64,000 nucleotides of DNA from Arcicella rigui (lineage in GTDB: Bacteria; Bacteroidota; Bacteroidia; Cytophagales; Spirosomataceae). The notes below the pieces were generated by a model that saw only the letters and a list, made by a program, of their open reading frames with translations, was not told the origin of the DNA and made no database searches. Made by a program: the position numbers and the translations under genes. Positions 43,350 to 52,418 of the stretch are shown here, piece by piece (position 1 is the stretch's first letter; every line of letters starts with the position of its first letter). The stretch covers positions 1 through 64,000 of the forward strand of contig NZ_JAYFUM010000003.1 of NCBI RefSeq assembly GCF_034929435.1, in the 5' to 3' direction.

Positions 43350-44567
43350 ATGAAAAGAATAATATTATCAGTTGCCGTGTTAATGTCGGCAATGGTTCAT
43401 CATACTTTTGGACAAAATACAAGTTCAGATGAAACCTCCACTTACGAAAAACGTAAATTAAAACTTGAAGAAGTAAATTTTGTATCAAGTTACTACGGTC
43501 AAGATGGAAACAACTCAGCCGTAACAGGAGGTATTGGTACAGAAAAATTAACCGATATTGCCAATTCAATTGATTTGAAATTGACAAAATATGATTGGAA
43601 AAATCGTCAGCATACATTCAATATCGACTTAAACGTAGATTTTTATACTTCTGCTTCTTCGGATAATATCGACCCACTTACTGTTTCGTCGGCTTCCAGA
43701 AAAGATACGCACTTTTACCCAACGATTAGTTGGAGTATGAAAAATGATGCCAACAGAACCACCAAAGGTTTAAGTGTTTCGTATTCAACTGAATATGATT
43801 ATAAATCTTATGGCGTAAATTTAAGTTTTGCCAAAGCATCAAGAGATAATAACCGAGAATTTAGTATCAAAGGCGGAGCATTTTTTGATACTTGGTCGGT
43901 TATTTTACCACCCGAACTCCGCCCGAATAATTACGGCTCTGGAGCTCATGGCGACCGTGACCCCATAGAATATCGTCCGAGAAATTCCTATAATGTGGCA
44001 TTTTCGCTTTCTCAGGTAATCAATAAGCGTTTACAAGTATTATTTACAGTAGAACCAGCTTATCAAGAAGGTTTGCTGAGTACTCCTTTTCATAGGGTAT
44101 ATTTTACTGACGGAACTGAAAAAGTAGAACACTTGCCCGGAACACGTTTAAAATTGCCCGTTGGTATGCGTTGGAGTTATTTCTTGGGCGACAGAACTAT
44201 CATCAGAGCATTCTATCGTTATTATGTGGATGACTGGGGAATGAAAGCCAATACCATTAATTTAGAAAGCTCAATAAAACTGAGTCCTTATGTTTCGGTA
44301 AGTCCTTTCTATCGTTTCAATCAGCAAACGGCAGTGAAGTATTTCAATCCGTATAAAGAAAATAATCTTGCCAGTACTTATTATACCAGCGATTACGATA
44401 TTTCTGGTTTCAACAGTACTTTTATTGGTTCTGGATTGCGTTTTGTACCAGCCAATGGCGTTTTGGGCATCAAAGAATGGAATAGCCTTGAATTACGATA
44501 TGGACATTATACTCGTACCACTGGAATGGTTTCAAATATAGTAACGATGATGGTGAAGTTTAAGTAA
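43350..44567 (+). CDS. DUF3570 outer-membrane beta-barrel protein
   Basis: 405 aa. Signal peptide (IILSVAVLMSAMVHHTFGQ, cleavage near 21), then a domain of alternating-polarity strands ending TTGMVSNIVTMMVKFK, typical of an outer-membrane barrel. The stretches LPPELRPNNYGS, NSYNVAFSLSQVINKRLQV and YRYYVDDWGMKA are those of DUF3570. It is recurrently found with DUF4266, ApbE and thioredoxin. It probably forms the outer-membrane part of that system; function unproven. Confidence 0.88.
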   Translation: MKRIILSVAVLMSAMVHHTFGQNTSSDETSTYEKRKLKLEEVNFVSSYYGQDGNNSAVTGGIGTEKLTDIANSIDLKLTKYDWKNRQHTFNIDLNVDFYTSASSDNIDPLTVSSASRKDTHFYPTISWSMKNDANRTTKGLSVSYSTEYDYKSYGVNLSFAKASRDNNREFSIKGGAFFDTWSVILPPELRPNNYGSGAHGDRDPIEYRPRNSYNVAFSLSQVINKRLQVLFTVEPAYQEGLLSTPFHRVYFTDGTEKVEHLPGTRLKLPVGMRWSYFLGDRTIIRAFYRYYVDDWGMKANTINLESSIKLSPYVSVSPFYRFNQQTAVKYFNPYKENNLASTYYTSDYDISGFNSTFIGSGLRFVPANGVLGIKEWNSLELRYGHYTRTTGMVSNIVTMMVKFK

Positions 44568-44570
44568 AAT

Positions 44571-44606
44571 TAGCTTTGAGCTATGAGCTTTTAGCTTTGA
44601 GCTCAT
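44571..44606. repeat. AGCTTTGAGCTATG word repeat
   Basis: Short overlapping words (AGCTTTGAGCTATGAGC, TTTTAGCTTTGAGCTC) just after the DUF3570 gene; the complement of the words at 14808-14860. Confidence 0.5.
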
Positions 44607-44666
44607 CTTTTTTCTTAGATACAGATTATTAGAATTTTGAAGTACTATTAATCACCAATTACCGCT

Positions 44667-44712
44667 CAGAAAAGCGTAGAAGAAATTATTTAATTTCTTC
44701 TACGCTTTTCTG
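44667..44712 (+). terminator. Perfect long-stem terminator
   Basis: A 22 bp perfect inverted repeat (CAGAAAAGCGTAGAAGAAAT and complement) with a 2 nt centre, followed by TTTTAAAA. It ends the redox locus. Confidence 0.88.
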
Positions 44713-44839
44713 TTTTAAAACCATTGGAAGGCATTTCGATAAAATATTAAGCTTTGTAAGGATAAACATCAAGCTAAGTTCTATTAATTTTACTCACTGA
44801 GAAATCCTTTTTTCAATATTTTATAAACAAAAACAAATT

Positions 44840-45556
44840 ATGTCACTTCAAAATAAAACTATTTTAGTAACTGGTGCAAGCAAAGGTATTGGTAGAGCTT
44901 TGGCTTTATTGTTGGCCGAAAAAGGCGTTAATTTAAGCCTTGTTGCTCGTAGTGAAAACGAACTTTTGGCAGTTAAAACAGAAGTTGAAAGCAAAGGAGC
45001 AAAAGCAGAAATCTTTGTAGGCTCGGTGGGTGATGAGCATTTCGTAAAAGAAACCATTGCTTCAACCATTGCAACATTTGGAAAAATTGACGCTTTGGTC
45101 AATAATGCAGGCTTTGGGGTTTTCAAACAAGCGGCAGACATCAGTACAGCCGAGTGGGATGCTATTTATGAAACCAATGTAAAAGGAACATTTTTGTTTT
45201 GTCGTGAAGCCATTCCACACATGAAAGCCGCTGGCGAAGGACATATTATCAATATTGCCTCGGACGTTGCCAAGCGTGTTTTTGATGGCGGTTCTTTGTA
45301 CTGCTCTTCAAAATATGCCCAAGATGCCTTCTCAATGGCTTTGCGTAAAGAAGTTCGTAAAGACGGTATCAAAGTATCAGTAGTGTATTCTGGAGTGGTA
45401 GATACTTATTTTCATTCACGTGAAGAAGGCGACCCATATCAAGCTAAATATTTGACTTCTCAGAATATGGCTGATACCATTACTTATATTTTGGAAGCTC
45501 CCAAACACGTAGTAATTGACGAATTGATGATTCATCCGATGAGTCAAGAATATTAA
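44840..45556 (+). CDS. SDR family NAD(P)-dependent oxidoreductase
   Basis: 238 aa classical short-chain dehydrogenase. Cofactor motif TGASKGIG (11-18), NNAG (88-91), catalytic Ser141, Tyr154 and Lys158 (YCSSK). It resembles 3-ketoacyl-ACP reductase-like SDRs, but the substrate is unassigned. It appears monocistronic. Confidence 0.92.
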   Translation: MSLQNKTILVTGASKGIGRALALLLAEKGVNLSLVARSENELLAVKTEVESKGAKAEIFVGSVGDEHFVKETIASTIATFGKIDALVNNAGFGVFKQAADISTAEWDAIYETNVKGTFLFCREAIPHMKAAGEGHIINIASDVAKRVFDGGSLYCSSKYAQDAFSMALRKEVRKDGIKVSVVYSGVVDTYFHSREEGDPYQAKYLTSQNMADTITYILEAPKHVVIDELMIHPMSQEY

Positions 45557-45690
45557 TGTGAATTATGATGTATGAGATATGATGTAAGATTTATGATATG
45601 TGATTTGTTAATCAATAGATATTTGGTATTGATTGTGTCCTTACTATCTCATAATTCATACATCATATCTCATACATCTAATCCTCATCT
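45557..45690. repeat. ATGAGATATGATG / CATATCTCAT inverted word repeat
   Basis: The left arm 45560-45606 (GAATTATGATGTATGAG, ATATGATGTAAGATTTATG) is complementary to the right arm 45645-45685 (ATCTCATAATTCATACATC, ATATCTCATACATC). It lies between two same-strand genes. Confidence 0.88.
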
Positions 45691-45787
45691 GTGAATTAAA
45701 CAAGTCTTTTACACAATTCTATAATGCTTTCGAGGAGAATAAAGGCAAATTTTGACATCGAAATAAAACGATATAAATATCAATCAG

Positions 45788-46372
45788 ATGAAAAAAATAT
45801 TGCTCTTAACCTTCTTAAGCTTTGTTGGAATGACAAGCTTGAATGCTCAAAGTCAAAAAGCTTATTTGAAAAAGAATATTGCCAAAATAGAAAAACACGA
45901 AGCAATTCTAAAAAAACAAAAGCAAGACAGCAAGCAACAATTGAAAACCTTGATAAGTAAAGAAGCAAGTGAACAAGCAAAACAGCAATTTGCCGTTGAT
46001 TTTGGCAATTATCCTGTTTCGTTATGGGAACGTACCAATCAATATGATGAAGCTACTTTTGTGAAAGATGGACGTGAATACACGGCATATTACAACTTTA
46101 GTACAAAATTAATGGGAACAACAACCGCAAAGAATTTTTATGACCTACCCGAAAAAGCACAGTATGTCATCAAAGATACTTACAAAAGCTATACAGTTGG
46201 AGACATTATTGAGTACGACCATAATGAAGCCGTGACAAGTAACATGATGTTTTTTAATCAGGAAGTAGATGAGTCCGATAATTATTTTGTTGAACTCAAA
46301 AGAGGTGTAAGAACCATAGTCGTGATAGTAAACAATCAGGGTGAAGTTTCATTTTTTACCAGACTGAAATAA
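45788..46372 (+). CDS. Secreted protein, possible PepSY-like domain
   Basis: 194 aa with a clear signal peptide (MKKILLLTFLSFVGMTSLNA). A Lys/Gln-rich helix (25-60) is followed by a domain with QFAVDFGNYPVSLWERTNQY, EYTAYYNFSTKLMGTT and LPEKAQYVIKDTYKSYTVGD. This pattern resembles the PepSY-like (beta-lactamase-inhibitor-like) domains common in this phylum, probably a periplasmic inhibitor or binding fold. The family match is tentative. Confidence 0.6.
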   Translation: MKKILLLTFLSFVGMTSLNAQSQKAYLKKNIAKIEKHEAILKKQKQDSKQQLKTLISKEASEQAKQQFAVDFGNYPVSLWERTNQYDEATFVKDGREYTAYYNFSTKLMGTTTAKNFYDLPEKAQYVIKDTYKSYTVGDIIEYDHNEAVTSNMMFFNQEVDESDNYFVELKRGVRTIVVIVNNQGEVSFFTRLK

Positions 46373-46391
46373 GAAATTGAACACATAGTAG

Positions 46392-46428
46392 AAATCTCTC
46401 AAAGGTTCAACCATTGGGAGATTTTTAT
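46392..46428 (+). terminator. Hairpin terminator
   Basis: Stem AAATCTCTCAA/TTGGGAGATTT with one G-T pair, followed by TTATTTG, 20 bp after the PepSY-like gene. Confidence 0.7.
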
Positions 46429-46522
46429 TTGTGTAAATAGATTATAATTTGAACAGCTAATCATCTTTCACTACTTAACTTTGAGAACTGATTAAATTTA
46501 CAAGTAAACAAATGCCATTATT

Positions 46523-47602
46523 ATGACCACTACCAATGTTCCAATCATTAAAAAACTGCTCTTAATTTTTCTGATTATTGCCGGACTAATCTTTGCGAAA
46601 GACTTTCTGATGCCCATTTTTATTGGTGGTATTTTAGCTACGCTTTTTATTCCTTTATCTAATTTTTTAGAGAAAAAACAAATCAATAAAGGGCTTGCGG
46701 CTTTTATTTGTTTGTTAAGTTTATTGATGATTTTTGGAAGTATTATATTTTTGGTCAGTTGGAAAATTTCAGAATTAATCAACGACGCCGAACTTCTCAA
46801 AGAAAAAGCCATTGATTTTGGTACGCATTTACAAGAATATATTTTTAATCATTTAGGCATTTCCCTCGAAAAACAGTCACAAATTCTACAATCCGAACAG
46901 CCTTCTATTAGCAGTATTATGCAATTTACGCTTTCGTCTTTATCGTATTTAATTACCAATGTGATTCTGGTGCTGGCATACTTTTTTTTCCTTTTGTATT
47001 ATCGGGGGCATTTCAAAGCATTTTTTTTGAAACTAACGGCAACACAACAAAGAGGAGAGATGAGTCAAATCCTGAGCAAAGCCACCAATGTTTCTCAGCA
47101 GTATTTATTAGGAATGTCTAAAATGATAGTCTGTTTATGGCTGATGTACGGTGTCGGCTTTAGCATTTTGGGCGTAAAAAATGCTTTGTTTTTTGCAGTA
47201 CTTTGCGGTTTGTTAGAAATAGTACCCTTTGTCGGGAATATCACAGGTACGAGTCTAACGGTATTAGTCACGGGTTTACACGGTGCTTCATTATCACTTT
47301 TAGGCGGAATAGTACTTACTTATGCCATTGTTCAGTTTATACAAGGCTGGATTTTAGAACCTTTGATTTTAGGGCCACAAGTAAAAATCAATCCATTATT
47401 TACCATTATTGCTTTGGTACTTGGCGAATTACTTTGGGGAATTTCTGGAATCATTCTTGCCATTCCGATAACGGCAATACTCAAAATCGTTTGTGACCAT
47501 ATTGAATCTTTGAAACCCTATGGTTTTTTGATTGGCGAATTAGAAAGTGAAAAAACAGAAAGTGCTTTACTGAAAAAGTTGAAAGCAAGGTTTTTTTCTT
47601 GA
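46523..47602 (+). CDS. AI-2E family transporter
   Basis: 359 aa polytopic protein with 7-8 transmembrane helices. Conserved C-terminal half: GLLEIVPFVGNITGTSLTVL, FIQGWILEPLILGPQVKINP and LLWGISGIILAIPITAILK. Family members export autoinducer-2-like molecules or act as Na/H antiporters; substrate unknown. Confidence 0.9.
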   Translation: MTTTNVPIIKKLLLIFLIIAGLIFAKDFLMPIFIGGILATLFIPLSNFLEKKQINKGLAAFICLLSLLMIFGSIIFLVSWKISELINDAELLKEKAIDFGTHLQEYIFNHLGISLEKQSQILQSEQPSISSIMQFTLSSLSYLITNVILVLAYFFFLLYYRGHFKAFFLKLTATQQRGEMSQILSKATNVSQQYLLGMSKMIVCLWLMYGVGFSILGVKNALFFAVLCGLLEIVPFVGNITGTSLTVLVTGLHGASLSLLGGIVLTYAIVQFIQGWILEPLILGPQVKINPLFTIIALVLGELLWGISGIILAIPITAILKIVCDHIESLKPYGFLIGELESEKTESALLKKLKARFFS

Positions 47603-47617
47603 TTTTGACAATAACTC

Positions 47618-47650
47618 AGTTTTGACAAATTTTCAAAATTTGTCAAAACT
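47618..47650 (+). terminator. Bidirectional palindromic terminator
   Basis: A perfect 16 bp stem AGTTTTGACAAATTTT and its complement around a single C, between convergent genes. Confidence 0.75.
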
Positions 47651-47673
47651 ATAAATAATTTTATTCTAAAACC

Positions 47674-49326
47674 CTATTCACACAAAACCGAAGGCATTGA
47701 GCTTGTAATTTTATGCTCGCTTCCATTGGTAACTGTCTGATTATCATAGTAAAAAGAAGTAGCTCCTACGATAAATTTAAAATCATATTTTCCTCCTCTT
47801 TTTAATAAAATAGAACTTCCTCTAATGATTCCGTCTTCACCTTTCAAGGCTTTTCCCAAATAAAAATATTGGTCAGCTTTTGCTCCAAGTGTTTTTGCAT
47901 ACATCTGAATATTGTCGGCATTCGTTTTTTTAGGAGTTGGACAAGACAAATTGGCAATCAATTTTACATAGTTAGGAGCGGAGGGAAGTGATATTGAAAG
48001 TTTTGCATCAGTACTAAAAACAGGATTATTTATCGTTAAAACGCTATTCCCTAATCTATCTTTCACAGCGATACTGGTAATATTATCTGGCGTTGTGATT
48101 TTGATATTATTTCTGCTGGTAGTGCCTGCCACATTCACACCGTTTAGGGCAAGGAGTAACACTTCATTGGTATATTGTTCGAGATACGAACCTACCAAAT
48201 TGATGTAATAATCCTTCATGATTTTAATCTGGTTAGCCGACAATTTTGTAGCAAAGGTTTGTTCTGCTTGAGCTATCAAAGCATTTTTTTCAGCAGTTGT
48301 CGCCGTCGAAGGAATTTCGATATAAATACTGTTCAGTGCGGCAAAGTAAATCTGTGTGAGGTGATTGATAGAACCAACGGCTTCTAATTTTCCGGAAGTA
48401 TTTTTTATCAATAGAGCTTTGCCTTCATACTTAAAAACCCTTGAATCTTCATCAAATGAAGTAATGATGATAGCGTCACCTTCTTTTAGTACTTTATTAG
48501 TCAATGGGTCGATTGCCCCTGACGGAATTTCAGTTTTTATTGTTACAAAACCCGAAAAACTTTTTACTTTCTGATGTAAATCGTTCGAGATTTCAATTTT
48601 TAAACCAACAATGGGTTTCATATTAAAATCGGGAATCACATTATTATTTTTGTCAACTACTTTTGACATGGCGTTTGAATTCACCGAAACTCCCGTTTTG
48701 GTAGCATCCGCTTTTGTCATAACAATGTCGATATTTCCGCCCACGGTAGCACCATTTCCATCTTTCATACTTATTCCCGTCGGAATAGCTAAACTTGCTT
48801 TTTCGGTGATATTGTTATTTAATGGAGTTGTTACTGAAATAGCTGTATAAACCAAGCCTTCGTTTGAAAGTGCAGCGGTTTGCTGTATTGCGGTAATTCC
48901 AGTAGGAGGGCTGGCGATTTTTGTTAAGGAAATGCTTACATTTTGGTCGTTCTTACTACTAATTTGAACAGGAGTAATTTTTTTTAAATAGCCTTCTGCT
49001 TCGGTGACAAGAGTGAATTTGATTGGAGTACTTGAGCTTGGAGTCGTTTCGGGACTGGCAGCCAGACTCAATACATTTTGTTTTACTCTGAAATTTCTCC
49101 CTCCGATAATATCTACAACTTTTAAAGAGTCCGCACCAGCAATACTTACTTTTAAGTCACTGGGCAAGTCGCCAGCATTCTGATTATCAGCTCTATATTG
49201 AACGATTACATTGGAGTTGGTAATGGCGACAGGTAATTTTAAAATTACTCCTTCAAGTGGCGGAGTACAGGCATACCAAAATACGACTGTCAGCAAAACT
49301 GCGAGGCAGTATAAATATTTTTTCAT
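47674..49326 (-). CDS. Large lipoprotein of unknown function
   Basis: 550 aa. Signal with lipobox WYAC (Cys20), then Ser/Thr/Asn-rich, beta-rich sequence with Ig-like segments (about 35-160), a central region with ASLAIPTGISMKDGNG, and a C-terminal domain ending GGKYDFKFIVGATSFYYDN. I do not recognise the family. It is probably exposed at the outer membrane. Confidence 0.7.
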   Translation of the reverse strand: MKKYLYCLAVLLTVVFWYACTPPLEGVILKLPVAITNSNVIVQYRADNQNAGDLPSDLKVSIAGADSLKVVDIIGGRNFRVKQNVLSLAASPETTPSSSTPIKFTLVTEAEGYLKKITPVQISSKNDQNVSISLTKIASPPTGITAIQQTAALSNEGLVYTAISVTTPLNNNITEKASLAIPTGISMKDGNGATVGGNIDIVMTKADATKTGVSVNSNAMSKVVDKNNNVIPDFNMKPIVGLKIEISNDLHQKVKSFSGFVTIKTEIPSGAIDPLTNKVLKEGDAIIITSFDEDSRVFKYEGKALLIKNTSGKLEAVGSINHLTQIYFAALNSIYIEIPSTATTAEKNALIAQAEQTFATKLSANQIKIMKDYYINLVGSYLEQYTNEVLLLALNGVNVAGTTSRNNIKITTPDNITSIAVKDRLGNSVLTINNPVFSTDAKLSISLPSAPNYVKLIANLSCPTPKKTNADNIQMYAKTLGAKADQYFYLGKALKGEDGIIRGSSILLKRGGKYDFKFIVGATSFYYDNQTVTNGSEHKITSSMPSVLCE

Positions 49327-49591
49327 GGTATTAGAGTGTTTAAAGATAAAGTAAGGATTTGTTATTTCTTAAAACGAATATTTATGCTGTTTATTTCTGA
49401 TTGGTAGATTTAGTCGGTTTATAGCTATCTGATTCATAATCGGATACTTATTTCTTAGCAATTCATTTTTTTAAATATTTGAGTTTAGATGGAATTGATG
49501 GAAATAACTAATAGATATTATTTTATACAAAGGTTTTTTCCTCAAGTTTAAACTTTATTTTTGTGTTCTTAACTTAATCTCTTACACATCG

Positions 49592-52294
49592 ATGAATAAA
49601 TTATTACAAACACTTATTTTTTGCATTTTCATATCTTGTTTTTCTAATACTTCACAAGCCCAAGAATGGAAACATTATACTTCCTATTCAAATACTACTT
49701 GTTCTTTAAGCATGAAAGATTCTACTTCATGGGTTGGAACTAAAGGAGGAGTAATTCACTACGATAAGCATTACAAAATAATTGAAACTTTTAATAATTC
49801 TAATGGACTCGACAGTAATATTGTCTCCTTAGCACTTGATGTGAAGGATAGAATATGGGCAAGTGATGAACGGAAAACCTATGTTTTTGATGGGAAAGTA
49901 TGGTTAGAGTCTAGCAAAATTGGTTTAATGTTAATTGCTGAAAAACCAATACTTTTTTATTCAAATAATGATGAAAAATGGATTAGCTATGACAGAGGTA
50001 CAAAGTTTGTACAAATGGGAAAGGACTCAGTTTATACCAGTTATGATGTGGCAAACAATGGATTAAAAAGGTTTACGAATATTCCTATTGCTCAGGATAA
50101 ATCAGGTAGTGTTTGGCTAATTGAGGATTATAAATTATTACAATTTGACGGAAAGAAATGGAAAAGCTACGATGACAATAATAGTTCATTACCACGTATC
50201 TACAGTCGTAAACATAAATTAATAGTGGATAATGATGGAAATATTATTTTCAGTAATGACCATATCATAAAATTCAACCCCAAGACAAATGAAACGAAAG
50301 ATATTTTACAAGGTTTTAATACTGTTTTAGGGAATACGGCTGATGATAAAATCCTACTCGCCAAGTATGGAAAAGTGTATGAGTACGATAATGATACGCT
50401 CATATTATTATTCGATTTAGATACAAAAGTTTACACACATATCATGTCTCTTGAACAAAATATAAAGGGAAAAATATTAATTAACTATCAGATTGAAGAA
50501 GCGTCTTTTTCTGATTATAATTATGAGTATAAAAATATTTATTACGATGGGAAAACACTTATTCCATTAGAATTGCCAGAAATGAGTTTAACCTCAAATT
50601 TTATCCCAATCATTGGCACTGATGCATTAAGTAATATTTGGATTGCTCCTTATGGTGGAGAGAAAGTTATTAGAATGAACGAAACTAAAAAGGAAACATT
50701 AGTATTGCCATTCTCTGCGAGTGCGTTTTGTCAAGGTAAAGGAAATGATTTTTGGTTTGGTTCTCGAAATCGAATATTACAATGCAAGCAGGATAATGGT
50801 TTACAAGTGAAGGAATATAATTTAGGGGATGCTGTTAACCAAATTGTCATGGATAGCGAAAAGCAAATTTGGGTAAGTATATACAATTATGGTAAATTAA
50901 ATACACTCGCATGGTTTAAAAATGAAGTTTGGTATTGGTTTAGTATCAACGAAAATATTCAAACAATTTCACCTAAAGTAGGAGGAGGTGTTTGGGTTCT
51001 AACAGATAATGGACTGGGAGTATTTGATGGAGTAGCGTTTAAAAAAATTAATACGCCAAATCTGCCTAAACAAATATATAGCCTATATGTTGATTCCTCT
51101 TTCAACCTTTGGGTTCTTCAATACAATCAATTGGGTGGTACTGCAAATATTTTTAAGTATAACGGAGTAGATTTTGAGAAAATAGTATTTCCCAGTGACT
51201 TCAAAGTAAAAAATTACTATAACTTCATTATCGATTCTAAAGGGAATTTTTGGAGTTTTAATAATGAATATAGTTCAGGAAGCGAAATCCAAAAATTTGA
51301 ACCGAACAACCAAAATAAGATTACATCCTATAATAAATCTAATACACCAAATTTACCATATAGTATTGAAACGATGAGTGAGGCAAAAGATGGAAAGATT
51401 TGGTTTGGTACTTTTAAGGCGGGAGTTTTTTCGTTAACAACCAATTGTAACGAATCCATTCCTTCAAAGATTAAGCCTAAATTATCGGCAAACCCAATCT
51501 TAGAGACGCAATCAATATCTTTAGAAGTCAATGTAAACAATGCTACTAATTATCAATGGGAAGTAAGTAAAGATAAAGGAAGTAACTGGATGGCAATTAC
51601 GAATTTTGATTCTACTTATTCTGGTCAAAGAACCCAGACTTTGGCAATTAATTCAGTTAACATAGCGCAAAATAGATATTCCTATCGTTGCCAAATATCA
51701 AGCCAGTGCAACACTGCTACCTCAGACACGATTATTCTAACAGTAAAACAATGTCCTGAAATACAAATTATACAGCAACCTAATCCACAATCAACGTTTG
51801 AAAATAATAGTGTTCAATTTATCGTTAGTTCATCCAATACATTAACTTATCAATGGGAAGTAAGTGCTGACGCTTTGACGTGGAAGCAGATTTCAAGCCA
51901 AGATACTCTTTACAGTGGACAGCAGACTAATACTTTGAATATAAAATCTACTAATATTTTACAGAATTCAAATTCATACAGATGTTTGCTTAAAAATGAT
52001 TGCTATCAGACTTATTCTGTACCTGCTACATTAGAAGTTATTACAGTTTTAGGAACAGAATTATTGACAGAAAAGATTTTTATTGCATACCCCAATCCTG
52101 CCTATGATAATTTGCAAGTTAAAGTTCCTGTTAAACCCTTTAAACTAACTTTATTGAGTGATAAAGGCTCAGTAATTAAACAAGTAGAAAATCAAGATAT
52201 TATATCGGTGAAAGACGTTCCCAATGGTATTTACATTTTATTATTGGAAACTGACAAAAGAAAGCAAAGTGTTAAAATTACTGTTTTGAAGTAA
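49592..52294 (+). CDS. T9SS-secreted beta-propeller and Ig-like protein
   Basis: 900 aa. Signal peptide (LLQTLIFCIFISCFSNTSQA), then a two-component-regulator-type propeller (about 30-610) with units such as WVGTKGGVIHYD, IWASDERKTYVFDGKVW and IWFGTFKAGVFSL; two Ig-like domains (about 640-720 and 730-805), each with YQWEVS and YRC; and a type A T9SS C-terminal domain with the YPNPAYDNLQVKV signature and NGIYILLLETD. It is exported by the type IX system and probably lipid- or LPS-anchored or released. PorX at 27.7 kb regulates this pathway. A -7 match TATTTTTG is at 49556-49563. Confidence 0.92.
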   Translation: MNKLLQTLIFCIFISCFSNTSQAQEWKHYTSYSNTTCSLSMKDSTSWVGTKGGVIHYDKHYKIIETFNNSNGLDSNIVSLALDVKDRIWASDERKTYVFDGKVWLESSKIGLMLIAEKPILFYSNNDEKWISYDRGTKFVQMGKDSVYTSYDVANNGLKRFTNIPIAQDKSGSVWLIEDYKLLQFDGKKWKSYDDNNSSLPRIYSRKHKLIVDNDGNIIFSNDHIIKFNPKTNETKDILQGFNTVLGNTADDKILLAKYGKVYEYDNDTLILLFDLDTKVYTHIMSLEQNIKGKILINYQIEEASFSDYNYEYKNIYYDGKTLIPLELPEMSLTSNFIPIIGTDALSNIWIAPYGGEKVIRMNETKKETLVLPFSASAFCQGKGNDFWFGSRNRILQCKQDNGLQVKEYNLGDAVNQIVMDSEKQIWVSIYNYGKLNTLAWFKNEVWYWFSINENIQTISPKVGGGVWVLTDNGLGVFDGVAFKKINTPNLPKQIYSLYVDSSFNLWVLQYNQLGGTANIFKYNGVDFEKIVFPSDFKVKNYYNFIIDSKGNFWSFNNEYSSGSEIQKFEPNNQNKITSYNKSNTPNLPYSIETMSEAKDGKIWFGTFKAGVFSLTTNCNESIPSKIKPKLSANPILETQSISLEVNVNNATNYQWEVSKDKGSNWMAITNFDSTYSGQRTQTLAINSVNIAQNRYSYRCQISSQCNTATSDTIILTVKQCPEIQIIQQPNPQSTFENNSVQFIVSSSNTLTYQWEVSADALTWKQISSQDTLYSGQQTNTLNIKSTNILQNSNSYRCLLKNDCYQTYSVPATLEVITVLGTELLTEKIFIAYPNPAYDNLQVKVPVKPFKLTLLSDKGSVIKQVENQDIISVKDVPNGIYILLLETDKRKQSVKITVLK

Positions 52295-52392
52295 ATACCA
52301 ACCAATTAGCACAAGTAACGAGTAGTATTTTTGAGTTTTATTTGATTGATTTTAATGAATAAAGATTTAATATATCAATTTTTTAAAAATTG

Positions 52393-52400
52393 TATATTTG
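52393..52400 (+). promoter_or_regulatory. Candidate -7 element for the Rpn-family gene
   Basis: TATATTTG matches TAnnTTTG and lies 19 bp before the ATG at 52419, implying a very short leader. No -33 TTTG at the usual distance. Confidence 0.35.
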
Positions 52401-52418
52401 CTAAAAAAATACACACGA

